NCBI GenBank assembly: GCA_942491185.1
Contig: CALOAB010000015.1
Span: 1 to 64,000, forward strand
Direction of reading: 5' to 3'
DNA from: SLRI01 sp942491185
Lineage (GTDB): Bacteria; Pseudomonadota; Alphaproteobacteria; Geminicoccales; Geminicoccaceae
Length of the DNA: 64,000 bases
The translations under genes and the position numbers were made by a program. Positions 40,298 to 49,954 of the stretch are shown piece after piece. Each line of letters starts with the position of its first letter. The stretch's first letter is position 1. A model generated the notes under the pieces. That model searched no databases. It saw only the letters and a program-made list of their open reading frames with translations, and was not told the origin of the DNA.

Positions 40298-40339
40298 CTA
40301 GCTGTCGAGAACCTGGGGCTCTAGCTGTCGAGAACCTGG
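40298..40339. repeat. 19-bp direct repeat at the end of a small ORF
   Basis: CTAGCTGTCGAGAACCTGG occurs at 40298-40316 and again at 40321-40339, a 23-bp period. On the minus strand the second copy is the last six codons including the stop (QVLDS, TAG) of the 71-residue ORF. The first copy repeats them just downstream, so it looks like a small tandem duplication of the gene's 3' end. Confidence 0.85.
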
Positions 40340-40536
40340 CGCAGGCTGGTTTCACCGGCCCTGAGCCCGACGAGATCGACCTCGTCCTCGTCCACCGGCA
40401 CCAGCAAATCAACGGCGATCCGGTCGAGCAGCCCGGCGACGCGATCGAGCTGCTCCTGGCTGAGCCGTCCGGCAGCCGGCGAACGCATGCCTTCGGCGAT
40501 GAGCTGCAGCATGGCGGCATGACCCTGGTTGGGCAT
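40321..40536 (-). CDS. conserved-looking small protein, unknown function
   Basis: This 71-residue protein has an AAAGGGACG ribosome-binding site before the ATG. It is helical and acidic in its second half (SQEQLDRVAGLLDRIAVDLLVPVDEDEVDLVGLR). No membrane segment or known family is evident. A short inverted repeat TATCG-GTT-CGATA (40568-40580) sits about 30 bp upstream and could be an operator. It lies between glpK and the divergent polA. Confidence 0.55.
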   Translation of the reverse strand: MPNQGHAAMLQLIAEGMRSPAAGRLSQEQLDRVAGLLDRIAVDLLVPVDEDEVDLVGLRAGETSLRQVLDS

Positions 40537-40687
40537 TGATCGTCCCTTTGTTGTGTCCCTGCATATCTATCGGTTCGATATACGTAGAGCAAGACGGTTG
40601 CGATCACACCAGCTCACGGCAGAGCGAGCGGCGTGCCGTCCACCAGCCTGCTAGGCCGCAGACCAGAGCTGCGCTAGACAACGACGC

Positions 40688-43435
40688 ATGACGGAAAATG
40701 CCGAAGTCGAGAGCCAACCGCGCCGCGTCGTCCTGGTCGACGGCTCCGGCTACATTTTTCGCGCCTTCTTCGCGCTGCCGCCGATGACCAGGGGCGACGG
40801 CACGCCGGTGAATGCCGTGTTCGGCTTCTCCTCGATGCTGTTCAAGCTGATGCAGGACCATGCCGACGACGACATGATCGTCGTCTTCGACGCTGGCCGG
40901 ATCAGCTTCCGCAACGAGATCTACGACCAATACAAGGCCAATCGCGACGAGCCACCGCCAGAGCTGGTGCCGCAGTTCGAGCTGGTGCGCGACGCGGCGC
41001 GCGCCTTCGGGCTACCGGCGGTCGAGGCCAAGGGCTTCGAGGCGGACGACCTGATCGCGACCTATGTCGACCGGGCGCGAGCACTGGATCGCGAGGTGAT
41101 CATCGTCTCCTCCGACAAGGATTTGATGCAGCTGGTGGCGCCCGGCGTCGTCATGTGGGACCCGATGAAGGCCCGCGAGATCGGCCCACCCGAGGTCGAG
41201 GAGCGGTTCGGGGTCGGCCCGGAGCTGGTCCAGGACTGCCTGGCGCTCGCCGGCGACAGCTCCGACAACGTGCCGGGCGTTCCCGGCATCGGGGTGAAGA
41301 CCGCAGCCCAGCTCTTGCAGCAATTCGGCTCGCTCGATGCGCTCCTGGCCGGGGCCGAGACCATCAAGCAGCCGAAACGACGGCAATCGCTGATCGAGTT
41401 CGCCGATCAGGCGCGGTTGTCGCGAGACCTGGTGGCGCTGCGCCACGATGCGCCCCTGCCGGTCGAGCTGGATGGTGCTGTGCGCGGGCAGATCGACGGC
41501 GCCACGCTGCTCGCCTTCTTGAAGGAGAACGACTTCAAGGCGCTGATCGGGCGGATCGAGCAGGTGGCCGACGCGGCTGCGGCCGACCGGGCCGAGACAG
41601 CCCGCGCCATCGGCGGCGACGCGCCGGTCTACCGGGCGATCGACGATATGGCAGAGCTGGAAGGCCTGCTGGTCCAAGCGCGGACCACCGGCCTGCTCGC
41701 CATCGACACCGAGACGACCTCGCTCAATGTCGCCCGCGCCCAGCTGGTCGGGCTGTCGCTCGCCGTCGAGGACGGCAAGGGGTTCTACGTGCCGCTCGGC
41801 CATGTCGACGATTTCAACCAGCAGCAGCCGGGCCAGCTATCGATGGCCGACGTGCTGGAACGCCTGCGTCCGATCCTGGTCGACCCGGGCATCCTGAAGA
41901 TCGGCCACAACCTCAAATACGACATGGGCGTGCTCGCCAAGTACGAGGTGCCGATCACCCCCTTCGATGACACCATGCTGCTGTCCTACGTGCTCGACGG
42001 GGCGCGGCACGGCCACGGCATGGACGAGCTGGCGATGCGCCACCTCGACCACGAGACGATCCCGTACGAGGCCGTCTGCGGCAAAGGTGCCAAGCAGATC
42101 GGCTTCGCAGCTGTGCCGATCGACAAGGCCACAGACTACGCCGCCGAGGACGCGCTGGTGACACTTCGCCTCTGGCATCTCCTCAAGCGACGGCTGGTCG
42201 AGGAGCGGCTCACCACGGTCTACGAAACGCTGGAACGACCAATTGCCCCCATCCTCGCCACCATGGAGGCGACGGGGATCATCGTCGACCGCCGCCATCT
42301 CGAGACCCTGTCGGCGATCTTCGGCCAGCGCATGGCCGAGCGCGAGGAGGCGGCGATCAAGCTCGCCGGCCGGCCCTTCAACCTCGGCTCGCCCAAGCAG
42401 CTGGGCGAGATCCTCTACGACGAGATGGGCATCGGCGGCGGCAAGAAGACCAAAACCGGCGCCTATGCCACCGGTGCCGAGGTGCTCGAGGAGCTGGCGG
42501 CCCAGGGCCACGAGCTGCCGCAGGTGATCCTCGACTGGCGCCAGCTGCAGAAGCTGACCCGCACCTACACCGAATCGCTGGTCGAGGAGATCGTGCCGGA
42601 GACCGGCCGGGTGCACACCTCCTATGCCATGGCCGCGACCTCGACCGGCCGGCTGAGCTCGACCGATCCGAACCTGCAGAACATACCCATCCGCACCGAG
42701 GAGGGCCGCCGCATCCGCGGCGCCTTCGTCGCCCCGGACGGCCATTTCCTGGTCTCCGCCGACTACTCGCAGATCGAGCTTCGCGTGCTGGCCCACATGG
42801 CCGATATCGGAGCGCTCAAGGAGGCGTTCGCCAAGGACACCGACATCCACAGCGTGACGGCGGCGCGGATGTTCAAGGTGCCCGAGAGCGAGGTCGGCTC
42901 GGACCTCAGACGCCGCGCCAAGACCATCAATTACGGCATCATCTACGGCATCGGCGCCTTCGGTCTGGCGCAGCGCCTGGGCATCCCGCACGCCGAGGCC
43001 AAGGCCTTCATCGAGGCCTATTTCGAGGAATACCCCGGGGTCCAGGCGTATATGGAGCGGGCCAAGACCGAGGCGCGCGAGCAGGGCTTCGTCACGACCC
43101 TCTTCGGCCGCCGCTGCTTCGTGCCCGAGATCCTCTCCAAGCAGCCGAACCGGCGCTCTTACGCCGAGCGGCAAGCGATCAACGCCCCCATCCAGGGCTC
43201 GGCCGCCGACATCATGAAGCGCGCCATGCGCCAGGTGGCACGCGCGGTCGAGGAGGCCGATCTCGGCATCCGCATGCTGCTCCAGGTGCACGACGAGCTG
43301 GTCTTCGAGGTGCCCGAGGACCGGGTCGAGGAGGCGAAGCCGCTGCTCAAGCAGGTGATGGAGGACGCGGCCGCGCTCGACGTGCCGCTGGTCGTCGATA
43401 TCGGCGCCGGCGCCGACTGGGGCACGGCGCACTGA
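40688..43435 (+). CDS. polA: DNA polymerase I
   Basis: The 915-residue enzyme fills gaps and removes RNA primers. It has the 5'-nuclease domain (VLVDGSGYIFRAFFALP, ADDLIATY, SSDKDLMQLV), a 3'-5' exonuclease domain that keeps its metal ligands (AIDTETTSLN, GHNLKYDMGVL, DYAAEDALVTLRL), so proofreading is probably active, and the family A polymerase motifs (DYSQIELRVLAHM, RRRAKTINYGIIYG, QVHDELVFEV). The length matches the full three-domain form. Confidence 0.97.
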   Translation: MTENAEVESQPRRVVLVDGSGYIFRAFFALPPMTRGDGTPVNAVFGFSSMLFKLMQDHADDDMIVVFDAGRISFRNEIYDQYKANRDEPPPELVPQFELVRDAARAFGLPAVEAKGFEADDLIATYVDRARALDREVIIVSSDKDLMQLVAPGVVMWDPMKAREIGPPEVEERFGVGPELVQDCLALAGDSSDNVPGVPGIGVKTAAQLLQQFGSLDALLAGAETIKQPKRRQSLIEFADQARLSRDLVALRHDAPLPVELDGAVRGQIDGATLLAFLKENDFKALIGRIEQVADAAAADRAETARAIGGDAPVYRAIDDMAELEGLLVQARTTGLLAIDTETTSLNVARAQLVGLSLAVEDGKGFYVPLGHVDDFNQQQPGQLSMADVLERLRPILVDPGILKIGHNLKYDMGVLAKYEVPITPFDDTMLLSYVLDGARHGHGMDELAMRHLDHETIPYEAVCGKGAKQIGFAAVPIDKATDYAAEDALVTLRLWHLLKRRLVEERLTTVYETLERPIAPILATMEATGIIVDRRHLETLSAIFGQRMAEREEAAIKLAGRPFNLGSPKQLGEILYDEMGIGGGKKTKTGAYATGAEVLEELAAQGHELPQVILDWRQLQKLTRTYTESLVEEIVPETGRVHTSYAMAATSTGRLSSTDPNLQNIPIRTEEGRRIRGAFVAPDGHFLVSADYSQIELRVLAHMADIGALKEAFAKDTDIHSVTAARMFKVPESEVGSDLRRRAKTINYGIIYGIGAFGLAQRLGIPHAEAKAFIEAYFEEYPGVQAYMERAKTEAREQGFVTTLFGRRCFVPEILSKQPNRRSYAERQAINAPIQGSAADIMKRAMRQVARAVEEADLGIRMLLQVHDELVFEVPEDRVEEAKPLLKQVMEDAAALDVPLVVDIGAGADWGTAH

Positions 43436-43453
43436 CGGGCTGCTGAGAGCCCG
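43436..43453 (+). terminator. hairpin overlapping/after the polA stop region
   Basis: The 6-bp stem CGGGCT/AGCCCG with loop GCTGAG begins right after the polA stop. It is short and has no U-run. It lies between converging polA and flippase genes. Confidence 0.35.
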
Positions 43454-43496
43454 CGTCAGACCGGGACCGGTGACGAGGCTGTCGCCACCACGTCCG

Positions 43497-44777
43497 TCAG
43501 CGATGTCCGAGCAAGGCGAGCGGTGGGTTGCCGACCGGCCGATGCGCCCTGCCGAGCAGCTGCCACAGCACCACCAGGCGGACCAGCTCGGCTAGACCCC
43601 GCGCCACCGCGAAGGCGCGCAGGTCGCCGATCAGCCAGGCCAGGGCCAAGGCCAGCAGCAGGGTCGCCACCATCCACCCGGTCGCCCGGAGCAGCTGCTC
43701 GGCCAGTCGCGCCGCGATCATTGCCGCCAGCAGCACGGTCGTCGCGTGCTGCAGGACGAACCACGGCAACAGCCAGATCAGGAGATCGACCACCGGCGCA
43801 TAAGCCGGGCCGAAGGCCAGCGGCAGCAGCACCGGTGCTGTGAGCAGCACCGTGGCCGCCACGATCACGGCGACGCCGAGCACGAGCTTGAGATCGGCTG
43901 CCAAGGCCTCGCGGAATGCCGCCGGCAGCGCCGCCCGGGCGGCCATGCGGGCGAGCGACGCCTGACCGAGGCCGTTCGCCACGACCAGACCGGCCACCAG
44001 CACCGCCGAGGCCAGATGGTAGAATGCGGCGTCGGCCGGACCGAGACGGATGCCGACCAAGAGGATGTCGAGGCCGATCAGCAGCTGGCTGGCGACGGTC
44101 GCCACCGCCACCGGCAGGGCCAGGCGCACGAGAGAGCGCAGGTTTGGCGCCAGGCCGATGATGGCGAGCCGGCGATGCACCGAGACGATGCAGGGCCACG
44201 ACGCAATGGCAGCAAGCCACCAGGCGGCCAGAAAAAACCAGGCGAGGTCCGCCGGTGCGATGGCCACAGGTGCGAGCAGCAGGAGGCCGAGAAAGGCCAC
44301 CGGCCGAACCAGCAGCAGCGCAGCAGCGAGCCGGTTGCGGCCCTCGGCGAGCGGCACCCAGTCGAGTTGCAGCGCGATCGGCCAGAGGCTGGTCAGGAGC
44401 AGGCAGGTCAACCACGGATCGCCGATGTCGAGCGCCATGACGACGACGCTGCCAAGCGCGATGACGCTGGTGCTGGTCACGAGCCTGAGGCCGACGATGC
44501 GGCGCAGCACGGGCTTGGCGAGCGCCGGCTCGCGGGCGAGCTCGGTCACCGCCACCGAGCGCAAGCCGGCCTCGCCCAGCTGCAGGCTCACACCCTGCAG
44601 CGCCAGCGCCATCGACCACAAGCCCATGGCAGCAGGCTCCAGCGAGCGGGCGATCAACAGCGTGGCCAGAAAGCCCAGCACCGCGGCGAGTGCTCGACTG
44701 CCGCCCATGGTGATCAGCCGCTCGGCGGTCTCGGCTCCCAGTCGCGGCCACCAGGAGCCGGCAAGACGAGGGATCAC
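43497..44777 (-). CDS. polysaccharide flippase (MATE/Wzx-like)
   Basis: The 426-residue protein has about 12-14 hydrophobic helices and the layout of polysaccharide export flippases (SRALAAVLGFLATLLIARSL near the start). It probably moves lipid-linked glycan across the inner membrane. The start is a GTG that shares GTGA with the stop of the preceding glycosyltransferase. It is the last gene of the leftward glycan operon. Confidence 0.83.
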   Translation of the reverse strand: MIPRLAGSWWPRLGAETAERLITMGGSRALAAVLGFLATLLIARSLEPAAMGLWSMALALQGVSLQLGEAGLRSVAVTELAREPALAKPVLRRIVGLRLVTSTSVIALGSVVVMALDIGDPWLTCLLLTSLWPIALQLDWVPLAEGRNRLAAALLLVRPVAFLGLLLLAPVAIAPADLAWFFLAAWWLAAIASWPCIVSVHRRLAIIGLAPNLRSLVRLALPVAVATVASQLLIGLDILLVGIRLGPADAAFYHLASAVLVAGLVVANGLGQASLARMAARAALPAAFREALAADLKLVLGVAVIVAATVLLTAPVLLPLAFGPAYAPVVDLLIWLLPWFVLQHATTVLLAAMIAARLAEQLLRATGWMVATLLLALALAWLIGDLRAFAVARGLAELVRLVVLWQLLGRAHRPVGNPPLALLGHR

Positions 44778-45886
44778 ACGGCCTGCAGTCGCCGATAGAG
44801 ATGGACGACCTCGAGCATGATGGCGTCTTCGTCGAGCCGCTCGATCCGCTCGGTCTGCCGGTAGCCCCCAGCGACGACGAGGTCGCGGGCCCGGCCCAGC
44901 GCGTCGGCGAGATCGTTCGGGTCCGTCTCGGCGATGAAGCCCGAGGCACCCTCGTCGAGCCAGTCGGCGACGTCGCCCACATCGGTCGAGACGACGGGCC
45001 GCATCGCCTTCAAGGCCTCCTTGACCACGGTCGGCGAGGCCTCGTAGCGGCTGGTCAGGAGCAGGATGCCATGACTCTCGAGCATCGCCGGCACCTCGTC
45101 ATGCGGCACGCGGCCGAGCCAGGTGACCTGGCCACTGGCCCTGGAGCGAGCCAGCCGGCGTATCAGGTCGCGGCTGTCCTCACCCTCACCAGCAATCGTG
45201 AGCGTGAAGGGCTCGCCGCGGTCGGCCAGCACCTCCAGCGTCGAGATCGCCAGCGGCACGTTCTTCTGGTGGCTGATCCGGCCGAGCAGCAGGACCTTGG
45301 TGGCGAGCTCGGGCGGCGGCGGGGCGGCGGGACGATCCTTGAACAAGCTGGCGTCGAACGCTGCCGGAATGACACTGGCCGCCGCGAAGGGCGCCGCCTC
45401 GACCACTTCGCTTAAGCGTCGACGATCGCGGCCGCTGACGCAGATGATGGCATCGGCGAGCCGTGCGACTCGACGCTCGAGCCGGATCATGACCCGGCGA
45501 ATCGGCCGACCGAGACGGCCGAGCCAGCCATCCAGCACCTGGCCCGTGACATTGTGGTAGCTGATCAGGACCCGACCGCGGCTAGGCGCGAGCAGCAGCT
45601 TCGGCCAGGCCGCATAGTTGCGGTGGAAATGGAAGACGTCCCTGGCGTCGAAGCGCTTGCGGTTGCGCCAGAACCAGCGCCAGAGCCCGATATAGAAGCG
45701 GAGAAAGTTCGACGTCGCCGAGACATAGGTGATGTGCGACGGGCTGCAGCCGGCCTGCAGCCGGGCGGCGACCAGGTGAAAATCGAGGCCGGATTTCAGC
45801 AATGCCCGGTGCAGGCCACGGAAATGCTCGGCGCCGCCGCCCTGATCTTGGGCGAGGGGATCGTTGTTGAAGAAGACGTAGATCAC
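44774..45886 (-). CDS. GT4-family glycosyltransferase
   Basis: The 370-residue protein has the GT-B fold: an N-terminal half with DPLAQDQGGGAEHFRGLHRAL, and a C-terminal half with LLLGRISHQKNVPLAISTL, VTWLGRVPHDEVPAML and LLTSRYEASPTVVKEALKAMRPVVSTDVG, the donor-site E-x7-E motif. It acts at the cytoplasmic face in glycan assembly. The start overlaps the stop of the fusion gene upstream (ATGA). Confidence 0.88.
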   Translation of the reverse strand: MIYVFFNNDPLAQDQGGGAEHFRGLHRALLKSGLDFHLVAARLQAGCSPSHITYVSATSNFLRFYIGLWRWFWRNRKRFDARDVFHFHRNYAAWPKLLLAPSRGRVLISYHNVTGQVLDGWLGRLGRPIRRVMIRLERRVARLADAIICVSGRDRRRLSEVVEAAPFAAASVIPAAFDASLFKDRPAAPPPPELATKVLLLGRISHQKNVPLAISTLEVLADRGEPFTLTIAGEGEDSRDLIRRLARSRASGQVTWLGRVPHDEVPAMLESHGILLLTSRYEASPTVVKEALKAMRPVVSTDVGDVADWLDEGASGFIAETDPNDLADALGRARDLVVAGGYRQTERIERLDEDAIMLEVVHLYRRLQAV

Positions 45887-47781
45887 CGGGTCTGCCTCTC
45901 CGGCCAGGAGGAGCCCTGCAGCCCGGGCTCGGCGGTCTTGCGCTCGTGGATCAGTGCCAGCGTCGTCTCGAGCGTGCGCACCACCGGCCCATTGTTATCG
46001 ACGACCGGCAGGGCAAAGCGTGCCGCGATGCGTCGATAGAGCGCGCGGCGGCGATGGAAATGGCGATCGAGCAGCGCATCGGCGCGTTGCCCCTGGATGC
46101 GCAGCGGGTGGCGCTCGATGACGACGACGAGGTTCGGACGGGGCAGCAGGCGCACCAGCCACGGGCCGATGACGTCGATCACCACATCGTCGAGCTCGGT
46201 GTCGACCGCCAGGTCGACCAGCGTGTCGTAAACGCAGCGATCGCCCAGGATTGGTGCTGGCCTGCCACCCAGGCAGCGCGGCAGCCAGCGCACCAGGTGG
46301 TAGCGGCAGGTGATGTCGAGCACCTGGTCGATCGTCTGCAGGACGAGGAACGGCCAGGCGAGCCAGGGTCGGCCCTGGAAATCATGGTAGCCGATCCGGA
46401 TGCCCTTCTCCTCGACCTTGTAGTTGTGGCCGGTGAGCCGGGCGAGGCCGAGCAAGGGCTTGGAGAGATAGTTGCGAAAGCGCGACCAGACGTGCCGGCT
46501 GGGCACCCCGGACCTGGCAAAGCCCTCGCGCAGATGCGCCAGGAGGAAGCTCTTGCCGGTGCCATCGACACCGCAGAGTGCCACCAGCCGCTGCTGCAAC
46601 GGCGGGGCGTCGGGCTCGGCCAGCATGGCCTCGACGCTGCGCTCCCAGGACGTCCATGCGCTGGCGTCGACAGTCCGCTCGCGGCGTTGGCGAAGGGCGC
46701 GGATCAAGGCATGCGGCAGCTCGTCCGCCGTCTTGGCAACGAGGCCACCCATCGCCCGCACGCATTCCGAAACGCCCGGCGCCTCGAGTGCGATCACCGG
46801 CCGACCGGTGAGGCCGGCCTCGATGACCACGAGCGGCACCTCGGAGACCGGTGCCCTGAACGGAAAGAGAAACGCATCGACGCTGGCGAGCTGCCGGGCG
46901 ATCTCGGCGGCATCCAGCATCTCGGTCCGAACCGTGATCCGCGCCACGGCCGGGCTGGCCGCGACCAGTGCCAGGAAGCGCTGCATCGCCGTGTCCGGCA
47001 CATCCGGGCGGAGCAGCAGCACCAGCCGCGCATCGAGCCCCCGCGCCACCGCCGCCTCGAAGGCGGCGAGCGCCAGATGGGCACCGCGCAGCGCCAGAGG
47101 TGGGCCGAGATAGGCAACGGTGGGCGGGCTCGAGGCGGCTGGCCGCAAGGCTGGATGGGCGATCCAGGCCCTTGGCTCGACCTGCGGGCGGAGCAGCGGC
47201 CCGAAGGGCAGGCCCAACGCCCGGTAACGCTCCCGCGCCGCTTCGCTCAGGTAGATCGGCCGGCTGGCACCGGAGCGGCGAAAACCAAAGGCGAGCAAGG
47301 CGCCCGGCAGCAGCGCGCTGATCAGGGGCAAGAGCATCAGCCGCCGCTCGCGCCAGAGCTCGACTGGCCCGACGCTGGCGATCTCCCGCAAGGACAAGCG
47401 CGGGCTCGCGATCACCAGATCCGTGGGCGCGCCGAGATCCAGCCGGCCCATCCAGGCAATCGCAAAGGCACCGGTCACCAGATAAACCCGCTCGGGTGCG
47501 ATCGCCCGGACCAGTTCCTTGAGCGCCGCACTCGGCCGGCCGTGGCGGAGGATGCCAGTGACATGCTGCACGCTGTAGGGCTGGTCCAGGGCGGCGTCGC
47601 CATCAGCGGCCTCGCCCGCAACATCGGTGATCAACGTCACCGCCCTGCCCTGCGCCAGAAGCCCGGTGGCCAAGCCATGCGCCATGTGCCACGGCTGGCG
47701 GCGGCGGCGCGCAGCGGCAAAGCCGAAGCAGACCACGAGGTCACGCGGCTGGACCACATCGAGCGGCATGGTTCGGCTCAT
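45883..47781 (-). CDS. glycosyltransferase fused to a thymidylate-kinase-like domain
   Basis: The 632-residue protein has two parts. Residues about 1-385 form a GT-B glycosyltransferase-like domain (TVAYLGPPLALRGAHLALAAF, FLFPFRAPVSEVPLVVIEAG). Residues about 398-632 form a P-loop kinase domain with Walker A CGVDGTGKSFLLAHL, a LGDRCVYDTLVD block that fits the DR[YH] motif of TMP-kinase-like enzymes, and an Arg-rich lid (RADALLDRHFHRRRALYRRI). Single-domain TMP-kinase-like proteins occur in capsule loci, where their substrate is unclear. Here the domains are joined in one frame with no stop between them. It starts in ATGA overlap with the GT4 upstream. Confidence 0.8.
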   Translation of the reverse strand: MSRTMPLDVVQPRDLVVCFGFAAARRRRQPWHMAHGLATGLLAQGRAVTLITDVAGEAADGDAALDQPYSVQHVTGILRHGRPSAALKELVRAIAPERVYLVTGAFAIAWMGRLDLGAPTDLVIASPRLSLREIASVGPVELWRERRLMLLPLISALLPGALLAFGFRRSGASRPIYLSEAARERYRALGLPFGPLLRPQVEPRAWIAHPALRPAASSPPTVAYLGPPLALRGAHLALAAFEAAVARGLDARLVLLLRPDVPDTAMQRFLALVAASPAVARITVRTEMLDAAEIARQLASVDAFLFPFRAPVSEVPLVVIEAGLTGRPVIALEAPGVSECVRAMGGLVAKTADELPHALIRALRQRRERTVDASAWTSWERSVEAMLAEPDAPPLQQRLVALCGVDGTGKSFLLAHLREGFARSGVPSRHVWSRFRNYLSKPLLGLARLTGHNYKVEEKGIRIGYHDFQGRPWLAWPFLVLQTIDQVLDITCRYHLVRWLPRCLGGRPAPILGDRCVYDTLVDLAVDTELDDVVIDVIGPWLVRLLPRPNLVVVIERHPLRIQGQRADALLDRHFHRRRALYRRIAARFALPVVDNNGPVVRTLETTLALIHERKTAEPGLQGSSWPERQTR

Positions 47782-48923
47782 GCGGCCTGCCGCTCGAGGC
47801 TGCGGTAGAGCGCCACCGTTCGCGCCGCGACTTGCTCCCAGGCGAACTGGCTCTCGACCAGCCGGCGGGCCGAGCAGGCACGCGCTGCGGCAGCCGACGG
47901 GTCGTCGAGCACACCGGCGATGGCCCGCGACAGGCAAAGAGCATCCGGCTCGGCAACGACGAGTGGTGCCGGGTCCGCCAGATCGCCGACCAGTCCAGTG
48001 GGCGTGGTCACCACCGGCGTGCCGGCCGCCATCGCCTCGAGCAGGGTCAGGGGGCCGCTCTCGTAGTCAGCCGGATTGACCAGGAGTGCCGCGTCTTGCA
48101 GCGCACTCAGCAGCGCCGCACGATCGAGAAAGCCCAGGAAATCGACGCGATCGGCAATCTCGAGGCGCTCCGCCTGCGCCTCGAGCCCTGCGGCGAGCGG
48201 CCCCTCGCCGGCCAGGGCCAGGCGCCAGTCGGTGCGATCGGCGAGCAGCGCCATGGCATCGAGCAGGCGGGAGAGACCCTTGCGGTAGCCGAGCCGGCCG
48301 ACATAGAGCACCGTCCGGCAGCCCCCGACCGCCGCTCGCCCTGCCGTCCGTGACGGGGCAAACGCCTCGATATCGACGCCGTTGGGCACGACAACGGGCA
48401 AATGACCGCCCAGCCGGTACTGCCGCACCAGCTCGTCGCGGACATTGCCGGAGACCGCGATGATGGCTGCTGCCGCCTTGATCTGGCTATGCTCGTAAGC
48501 TTGACCAATGACGCGGGCATTGGCCTTGATCATGGCGCTCTTCACGCCCGGCTCGGCGATCGCCGCGACATCGGCCAAAAGCGGGCTGTGAAAGGTGACG
48601 AGCCGCGGCAAGCCTGTGCGAAGCCTGGGCAGCAGCGGCAGATGCAGGTGCAGGAGATCGGCACCGTCGGCGCCCTGGTCGAGCCAGGGCTGCAGCACCA
48701 TCCGGATCGCCTCCTGGTGGAACGGCCGGATCGGCGCGTAGGGGAAGAGCGCCGTCGGCACACCCTCGACCTCGAGAAGCTGCCAGCCGCCAATGCTATC
48801 GCCCTTGGCAATAACGATCGGCTCGATGCCCAGCGACGGCAGCCGCTTGGCGAGCTCGATCACATGCCGGCCGATGCCTTCGCGCGGCGGCAAATGGTTG
48901 TTGGTGACGAGCGCCACGCGCAT
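47778..48923 (-). CDS. GT4-family glycosyltransferase
   Basis: The 381-residue GT-B enzyme begins MRVALVTNNHLPPREGIGRHVIELAKRLPSLG and has AVSGNVRDELVRQY, VVVPNGVDIEAFAP, LYVGRLGYRKGLSRLLDAM and NPADYESGPLTLLEAMAAGTPVVTT, the E-x7-E donor site. The start follows the stop of the GT2 gene by 5 bp. It probably adds a hexose in the same pathway. Confidence 0.9.
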   Translation of the reverse strand: MRVALVTNNHLPPREGIGRHVIELAKRLPSLGIEPIVIAKGDSIGGWQLLEVEGVPTALFPYAPIRPFHQEAIRMVLQPWLDQGADGADLLHLHLPLLPRLRTGLPRLVTFHSPLLADVAAIAEPGVKSAMIKANARVIGQAYEHSQIKAAAAIIAVSGNVRDELVRQYRLGGHLPVVVPNGVDIEAFAPSRTAGRAAVGGCRTVLYVGRLGYRKGLSRLLDAMALLADRTDWRLALAGEGPLAAGLEAQAERLEIADRVDFLGFLDRAALLSALQDAALLVNPADYESGPLTLLEAMAAGTPVVTTPTGLVGDLADPAPLVVAEPDALCLSRAIAGVLDDPSAAAARACSARRLVESQFAWEQVAARTVALYRSLERQAA

Positions 48924-48928
48924 CCGCG

Positions 48929-49876
48929 TCACCCGGCAGCAATGCTCAGCGGCTCGCCGGCCTCTGGCCGTTGCCAGTAATAGTCCTGGCCGCTCAAGGC
49001 GGCGTTGAGCCGGCGTGGCAGGCGGGCGCCCGCCATGCCCAACCGGTAGCCGGCATAGCGGGCCGCGGTGTGCAAAGCTGCGTAAGCCAGGAGCGCCGGC
49101 GCCGTCCGGGCGAGATGCGCCGCGAGCCGCCGGGTGTAGAGGAGCCCCCGTGCCTCGTCGCGTTCCCGGGCGAGCAGCACCTGGCGATGCGCGCGCCGCG
49201 CATAGCCCGTGTCGTATTGCCGCCGGAAATCGCCGAGCAGGCTCGTGGCATGGCTGTGGCGGACCGTGGCTTCGGCGACATAGGCGATGCGATGGCCACG
49301 CTCGAGCAGCATGGCGGCGGCGATCGTCTCCTCGCTGACCAGGGTGTCCGGAAAGCCACCGATCTCGTCGAGCGCCGAGCTGACCCAGGCGGCGCAGGCG
49401 TTCGAGCAGAAATGCGTGTAGCCGCCATAGAGCTGCCAGTCGGCGAGCGAGCGGCTGTGGCTCACGGCCGGGTAGTTGAACTCTCGGTTGAATTCTTCGA
49501 TGCGATCGGCGCCGTCGCGCGGCAGCTGGCGGCCATAGGCCAAAGCAGCCTCGCCGGCCCGCAGCGGTGCCGTCAGCAGCTCGAGGAACGAGGCATCGCA
49601 GGCATGCGCATCGGGCGTCAGCATGACGGTGATCGGCGTCGCCAAGTGACGCCGCGCCAGCTCGCGCGTGCGCCCGTGGTTGAAGCTGCCGCGCGGGACA
49701 ACCAGCGTGTCCGCGCCCAGCACCTGAGCCAGCTCGACCGTGCCATCCCTGGAGCTCGAGTTCACAACGAGGATACGCGGGCGGAGCGGTGAGGCACGCA
49801 GCGGGCGAATGCAATCGTCGAGCAGATCGCGCGCCCGATGGGTGACGATGACGACACCGATTTGACCATGCTCCAT
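48929..49876 (-). CDS. GT2-family glycosyltransferase (rhamnosyltransferase-like)
   Basis: The 315-residue GT-A enzyme has IGVVIVTHRARDLLDDCIRPL, ILVVNSSSRDGTVELA and a later region SHSRSLADWQLYGGYTHFCSNACAAW that fits rhamnosyltransferase-like GT2 members. FLELLTAPLRA is near the metal-binding Asp region. AAGGAG lies before the ATG. It is the first gene of the five-gene leftward operon, behind a candidate promoter at 49955-49983. Confidence 0.85.
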   Translation of the reverse strand: MEHGQIGVVIVTHRARDLLDDCIRPLRASPLRPRILVVNSSSRDGTVELAQVLGADTLVVPRGSFNHGRTRELARRHLATPITVMLTPDAHACDASFLELLTAPLRAGEAALAYGRQLPRDGADRIEEFNREFNYPAVSHSRSLADWQLYGGYTHFCSNACAAWVSSALDEIGGFPDTLVSEETIAAAMLLERGHRIAYVAEATVRHSHATSLLGDFRRQYDTGYARRAHRQVLLARERDEARGLLYTRRLAAHLARTAPALLAYAALHTAARYAGYRLGMAGARLPRRLNAALSGQDYYWQRPEAGEPLSIAAG

Positions 49877-49954
49877 GGCACCGCTCCTTGCCGCTGCGCG
49901 TCACGACGATCGAGAGGCTCGACCTATAGCTGGACGACACGAGGGAACTCGCTG

